From assembly GCF_945859705.1 (NCBI RefSeq), contig NC_079134.1:26011636-26075635 (forward strand): 64,000 nt of DNA, written 5' to 3'. Below, piece after piece: positions 58,731-64,000 of this stretch. Every line of letters begins with the position of its first letter. Position 1 is the first letter of the stretch. The notes under the pieces are model-generated. The model saw nothing but the letters and a program-made list of their open reading frames with translations, was not told the origin of the DNA and made no database searches. Origin of the DNA: Episyrphus balteatus. Taxonomy: Eukaryota > Arthropoda > Insecta > Diptera > Syrphidae. The translations under genes were made by a program, and so were the position numbers.

Positions 58731-60915
58731 ACAATTATTATTGAATTGAAAAACACTGCTCTTATATTTAAAAATTTTTAATTAATAGTTATTGAAAAAA
58801 AAAATAACAATTAGACTTGTCTTATTTTATTTTAACAAAACACATTTTTTTCTCATTTTTTCGAGTGCTACTCTTTAATTTTTTTGGGTTCGCCGGAGCT
58901 TAAGTAAAATTAAATTTGGGCAATAATGCCAGCATCAAGAAGCACTGTTTCCCTGTTTAAATATGTAGATAACAGAGTAACGTTTTTGTCTGACACGCTT
59001 GTTAAATATTGTGCTGTGTTATCAATTGCTTATAAAATTACAAACTATGGCGCATCATCACTTTTGAAAGGATATGACGTTTTCAAAGGTTCATCAGCTC
59101 TCCAACTGTAAAATAATATCAAGGATATATAAAATCAAACTCAAAGCCTATATGAAACTATCAAAAACAATTTGTCATAGTTCCATTATATAAACTTTTT
59201 TCACACATTCTCACAGCTTCTAATTAAAAAACTAACTTAAAAGAACGCCATCAACATCAAAAGAGCATTAATACAAGCTGCATGTTAAAAATAAAAACAT
59301 ATTTAAAAAAAAAAAGTTAATTCCTTATCCACTCTAGCTTGTCAAGGGCATACTTCAGATTTAACAAAGTAGCATCAATTGGGATGGTTTTTGATCCCAT
59401 CAGTTTCACTTCAGTCTTTATATTTTTTGTTCATCTCTTAACACTCTCAGTTTGTGTCTTACAAAGACTTGTATTCAAGTAGCTTTTAATCCTTGTCATT
59501 TCCTGTATGTTTTTTTTTTGTTTCACTGATATCCCCATCACATCATCATCATCATCACTTTGCCAATCCTCTTCGTTAGATATATGTATATTTCTCGCGA
59601 TTGACAAAAGCATCGAACTTGAGATGAGAGTTCAAGGATGGTTCTTCTAAAGCTAGTATATTGAAGAGGGCTATATACACCATCTCTAGTGAAGTGTTCA
59701 AGTACTGTCTTTTACACAGTATCTCTAAAACTCTCACTCTCTTCACTTCTTTTATCCCACCAAATCCTTCTTTTTTTTCAGAAATGTAAAAAACTACAGT
59801 TTTGATATTTAAAAAAAAAAAGAAGGGAAAAGTGTTGGGGAGGGGGGAGGCAAAAAACTTCAAAAAGGTCTGCGACAATCCAGTGCTCTTTGTGTGCATC
59901 TTTTTGTGCAGTCTGTTTACATAGTGATGATCCTTTTGTGATCAATTCCATTAAATGGATTAAACTACTACTCATACCATGCACTCTTGAGCATTCGAGC
60001 TCTTGAAATTCATCTACTCAATTTATCTTTGCTGAAGCTTTTTCGTCGTGTCGTCTAGTAAGTTTGAGTTCTTTGTCAATGGAATTTTTTGTTTGTCTCT
60101 GACTCGAATAGAAGAAGAAGAAGCTTTTTTTTTCCTGCAGGACGACGACGATGTGATGGATTTACTTTGACATTATTATTTTGTGTTATTAACTAAGAGC
60201 CCCTTGTTTTGTCAGCTTTTGTGTTAGGGAGTTTCATGTGTTGGATAAAGTGAGTTTTAACTGTGATGTATTGGATTTTCAAGTAGATTTTGAATTTTCT
60301 TTGACAAAATACTGAAAGGTGACAAGTTAAGGTAGTTGAAGTTTTAAATATGACACAGGTGGAGATGTAGAACTTATTTTATGATTAATTACCTACATTT
60401 AAAATTAATATAACTTTTCATTATGAATTAAATTAGCCTGGCTGACACCGCTTACATGGTCTTAAATGATGAACATTAAACAGATATTGTTTAATTAATT
60501 TATTAATTATTATATTTTTTATTAATGGTCATTTTTTGACAATCCACACATTTAATAAAAAAAAATCTTGTATCTTCTTTTTTTTTTGCTATTATTAACC
60601 ACAACAAAATTAATTATGGAACGCTTTAATATTTTCAAAGGAAAATAGAAAAAAAAAATTAAAAATCGTTCTGTATGTTAAACATATTGTTAGTGGGAGT
60701 TGAATGGTTTTTTTTATATATGAATTGAGACTGGCAATTAATTTTTTTTTGATATAGAATTTGTGATTACAAAAGAAAAAAAAATATCATTATAAATTTA
60801 TTAAGGTAATTAAGTTTTGTGGTTTAGTAACAAAAAGAAATGTGGATATAAACTTTATTTATTATAGGTTTAATTTTTTAAATACTTTTGAGAGCGCTTG
60901 CACTCTATTTTCTTT
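58731..60915. other. Mostly unique DNA, no confirmed gene
   Basis: A plus frame at 58926-59111 starts MPASRSTVSLFKYVDNRV and has fairly mixed composition (61 codons), but shows no domain or splice support. CATCAT repeats lie at 59535-59560. The stretch 59980-60240 is less AT-rich and contains GTCGTGTCGTCTAG-like sequence, perhaps a host regulatory or transcribed region; nothing proves it. Confidence 0.4.
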
Positions 60916-60918
60916 CAG

Positions 60919-61067
60919 CACAATTTGTGGATAGATTTGTGGATTTCTCAAACATCGGCCCTCCATCGGGATTGGTTTCGATGACTTTTCTGGAGGCAGG
61001 TGCGCCTACGACATTGCTTTGCAAAGATTGTTCTTATTTTAACAGTATGAGATCTAAGGCCTTATAA
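60919..61067 (+). CDS. Possible exon in a GC-richer island, unidentified
   Basis: A strong acceptor (TATTTTCTTTCAG) is followed, in phase 2, by a frame open for 48 codons to TAA at 61065: QFVDRFVDFSNIGPPSGLVS, then MTFLEAGAPTTLLCKDCSYF and NSMRSKAL. A possible donor, GCAG-GTGCGC, lies at about 60999. The minus strand is also open here over about 42 codons (VIETNPDGGPMFEKSTN), so the strand is not certain. Local composition is clearly less AT-rich than its surroundings. No family is recognised. Confidence 0.35.
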
Positions 61068-61738
61068 TATGTATAAGATGGAAGACATTGCTGTCGAATA
61101 TTCCTTCCAACAAAAGGAGTAGAGGAATTGGGGGCAAGACCGTTTTTGTACTATGTTGTATGAAAAAAATTGACAACACTTGTAATATAAAAAAAGTCGT
61201 AGTAGATCATGTCTGTAAGTATGAGCAAGTTCGGTTGAAACCACAAAAAGTTACAACTAATTTTGTTTTTTTTTTTCATTAAATCGTTAATTTTGTATGT
61301 GAAAATATAATAATAAAAGGTGGAAAACAATAAAGATATAGGTATCATACGTGTCTGATTATTGGAAAAATATAGCAAGTAAAAAATCCATTTTTACAGA
61401 AAGAAACGGTTTTACTACCAAAAGAATTTGATGTTTTTTTTGTTAGTTGTTTTTTTTTTTCAAAACGTATTATCTTTTGTTCAGTATTTTTTATTATTAT
61501 AATGAGAAATTCTGCAAAAAACATTAACTTGTCAAATTCGTTTGTTTACGTTTTTTCACACAAAATTTTCGTTTGTCCACAATTCAAAAAAAAAAAATTA
61601 GAGCAAATTTTTTTTTTTTTTTTTCATAGGAAGTCTGATAAATAAAAAGTCGTCTAAGCCGCTGAAATATGAGAAAGTTTAAAACCAACCAAAAAATTGT
61701 TTGTTCACCTCGAGTTTTCCACCCTCCTCAAAAAAATA
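61068..61738. other. AT-rich DNA
   Basis: Overlapping open frames on both strands near 61060-61380 have no motif. Nothing else was recognised. Confidence 0.4.
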
Positions 61739-62130
61739 ACAAATTTTCAAAATTCCCAAAAAAAAAAAGTTACGCATACACCACAGTGTGTCTACTAAAA
61801 ATTTCGAAGTCCCTAAAATCACTAAAAAACTATGTTTTTATTTTTTTTTTAATTCAAATGGCAAACGTTTGTTTACCTCGAGGAATGAATACAAACCAAA
61901 AATTATCGTTATTTGTCCAACCTACATACGTTTAGAAGATATTAAAAAAAAAAAACAAATTTTGTATTGAAAAATTCAAAGTTTCCTTAAATCCAAAAAA
62001 ATTAATTTTTTTTTTCAATCGATGATTTTTGGTTTGTATGCATTTCTTGGGGATTTTAGGGACTTTGAATTTATTAGAAGATACACTGTGGTGTATTCGT
62101 AACTTTTTTTGGGAATTTTGAAAATTTGTT
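61739..62130. repeat. Hairpin with GTTACGCATACACCACAGTG arms
   Basis: The left arm runs from AACAAATTTTCAAAATTCCC through GTTACGCATACACCACAGTG. The right arm mirrors it: CACTGTGGTGTATTCGTAAC, then GGGAATTTTGAAAATTTGTT. The centre near 61935 also mirrors (AATACAAACCAAAAATTATC and its complement). A shorter piece of the same arm occurs at 52528-52543 and 57271-57290. Class unknown. Confidence 0.7.
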
Positions 62131-62513
62131 ATATTTTTGAAAGCAGGTCTATGAAATGATTTGAAACTTTTTTTTATGTGTAGTTATTATTTATTTTGAA
62201 TAGTATACAAATTTTGTTTTGGATTTTTTTTCTAAAAATTCTTTGTTGAACCAGAAACCAAAAAGCATTTAAAAAGATTTTTGTTTAGTTTTTGCAATCA
62301 AATTTTGTATTTCTTTAACATCTTTTATAAATTTTATTTCAAATCTAATCATTATATTTATTCTTTTCATTTTTGTCATAAAATATTTTATTATATTTGT
62401 TGTTCAAAATGGCGCTTTCAAAATGGCTTCCAGAATAAGCGATGAAATAGAATCTTAATTTTTTAAAAGAGCTATTTTTACTTAACAAATTCTATTTTTG
62501 TGGGCTATAGGTA

Positions 62514-62890
62514 CGGTGGAAGTGAAACCCGGGACAGATAAAAAAAATTCGTTGGACCGTTTTGAAAATATTGATTTTTCAAAAAAAAATTAAATTTTTT
62601 TAAATGAGTTTGCATAATTTTTCCTTATTTTGATATCAAAATTTCCTTAACGATTTTATGGGAGCGTTTTTGTTGAAATCATTTAAGTCGTTTATGAAAT
62701 CAGAAATCAAGAAAATGGTTTTATAATAATGTCTTTTAATAACTTCTAAAAAAATATTTTTTAATCAAAATTGGGAAAGCTGTTTTTTAACATTTTAATT
62801 GAAATGATTTTGAAATTGTATGATCTTTAACACAACTTTTAACATTTCCTTAAAAGTTTTGAAACTTATCTGGGTTCTTTACATATTTAC
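62514..62890 (-). mobile_element. Degraded hAT-type relative of 51713-52219
   Basis: TACGGTGGAAGTGAAACCCG at the left resembles the end of the intact copy. The following words, TTGGACCGTTTTGAA, TCAGAAATCAAGAAAATGG, TTAATAACTTCTAAAAAA and CCTTAAAAGTTTTGAAA, match its reverse complement in order. The right end is lost. Confidence 0.7.
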
Positions 62891-64000
62891 ATATGTTGTT
62901 CTTTATTCGAAAACATTTTACCTGGTGTAGCAACCTGACAAACAGAAGCTGGAACTAAATAACACTGGTCTGCAAAATTTAATTTTTTTTTCTCCTGCAA
63001 ATAATTTTTTGATATTATGAAAGATTAGACTTTCCTGAATCTAAATCTGGTTTCAGAAAAATTCTAGGTACCATTTTTGTAAAAATGATATTTGAAAAAT
63101 GTGGGTAGTTTCTAAAAAATCAACCTTTTAGATTTATTTGAACTCGTGCAAAATTAAAACTATTCATAGCATTGAGCTCAAGTTTGGAGGGCTTATTCCT
63201 CGTAATATGGCCTATCGATTGAAAATTTAAATATTAGTCCTAAAGAAAGGTATATTCATACCTGAAACGTTGACTGATACAAGTAGGAAAATAAGAAAAG
63301 ACATATAGCCCATAAAAATAGAATTTGTTATTTTATTAAAAAGGTCACGCAAGAAGGAATATTTATTTTTAGTTAGAAATTTTGTTAAATTTGATATCAA
63401 ATATATTTTCGATCTTGGATTTAGGAAAAAAAAACCGTTCATATTCAATCAAAAAATTTGAAAATTTAAATAAAAAAACAAAATCTAATCTGGCAGGAAA
63501 TTTGAAAAATCTATAAAACACCTAAAAGAGCTATATTTCTTTTTTTATCCCTGAATGCTTACTTTAGTTTTTATTAATTTTTTACACTATTAAGCTTTTC
63601 ATCATAATTCTCTATATTCAATATTCTGTTTTATAGAATTTTAACAATTAACATAGGCAAACAAAATTTCAACAATTTTTCAATACAAATTATTTTAAAA
63701 CCTTGTGTAACAAATGTCTACTTATCTTCGGTTTGTAAGTATTGCTATTTTTATTTTCAATCAAACTCTTGGATTGTAAAATTAATTTAAAAGAATCCTT
63801 AAACTAAAGTTGGTAGTTTCAAAAAAACCCTCAAAAAGTGCAACCAACTTTGAAATGAAATTAGGTATCGAAGAAGCTTAAGTAAGTAAAGTTTTACTTT
63901 CAATCAAAGTCCTACGAGTTATCTCTAAGCTCTTAAAAAAAAAAAAAGAAAATAATCACGTCAAAGTTTAAAAAAAAAACCCCACCAACACCAGTAACCT
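62891..64000. other. AT-rich DNA, no gene recognised
   Basis: Nothing definable was seen. The minus frame 63227-63448 (73 codons) is Phe/Leu/Ile-rich with no motif. Confidence 0.45.

Noticed and set aside
58926..59111. 61-codon frame starting MPASRSTVSLFKYVDN
   Set aside because: Composition is fairly protein-like, but there is no domain, splice signal, poly-A signal or flanking element; mentioned only as part of the stretch description.

Overview
The window looks like non-coding, transposon-rich DNA from an insect nuclear genome, most likely a fly; the fly placement is inference from general texture only. It is very AT-rich, with long A and T runs, frequent TAGGTACCTA-type words and CA/TG simple repeats. 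I found no complete host gene, no rRNA or tRNA gene, no CRISPR array and no bacterial-style operon. Almost all the open frames are short, Phe/Lys/Asn-rich products of AT-rich sequence.

Most of the recognisable structure is inverted-repeat mobile DNA, much of it nested. Several elements have ends that can be placed to the base because the flanking target duplication is visible. These are a hAT-type element at 12635-14616 (perfect 8-bp duplication), a hAT-type short element at 51713-52219 (7 of 8), a piggyBac-type element at 57302-58726 (TTAA), PIF/Harbinger-type elements at 50092-51042 and 36140-36644 (TAA), a Foldback-like element at 31928-32744 (9-bp duplication, arms built of about 15-bp tandem repeats), and an element at 17471-18807 (TACCTA). 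Several TA-flanked long hairpins lie at 15203-17121, 23333-24421, 30143-31602, 42271-43180, 22277-24854, 46664-47407, 25869-28544 and 34974-37567.

Layout: 0-9.6 kb is AT-rich DNA with small inverted repeats, two fields of reiterated GGGGC/GTCCCAC words and one copy of a dispersed family called A here. 9.6-12.6 kb is the least repetitive stretch and holds a decayed coding-like tract. 12.6-18.8 kb is three mobile elements in series. 18.8-25.1 kb holds a second family A copy and a three-level nest. 25.9-28.5 kb is an element with exon-like segments inside. 29-40.3 kb is a large, much-interrupted inverted duplication that contains the Foldback-like element, a palindrome and another exon-bearing element. 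41.9-53.9 kb is a mixture of short elements and family copies. 54-61 kb is mainly unique DNA plus the piggyBac-type element. 61.7-64 kb ends with a small hairpin and a degraded hAT copy.

The most interesting content is three inverted-repeat elements (25869-28544, 34974-37567, 45719-46514) that carry short coding-like segments with splice signals or a 3' end. They resemble gene pieces captured by transposons, or remnants of the elements' own genes; neither can be decided without a protein search. A few isolated exon-like windows (33718-33957 minus, 60919-61067 plus, 55371-55401 minus) could belong to host genes whose introns fill this region, but support is weak.
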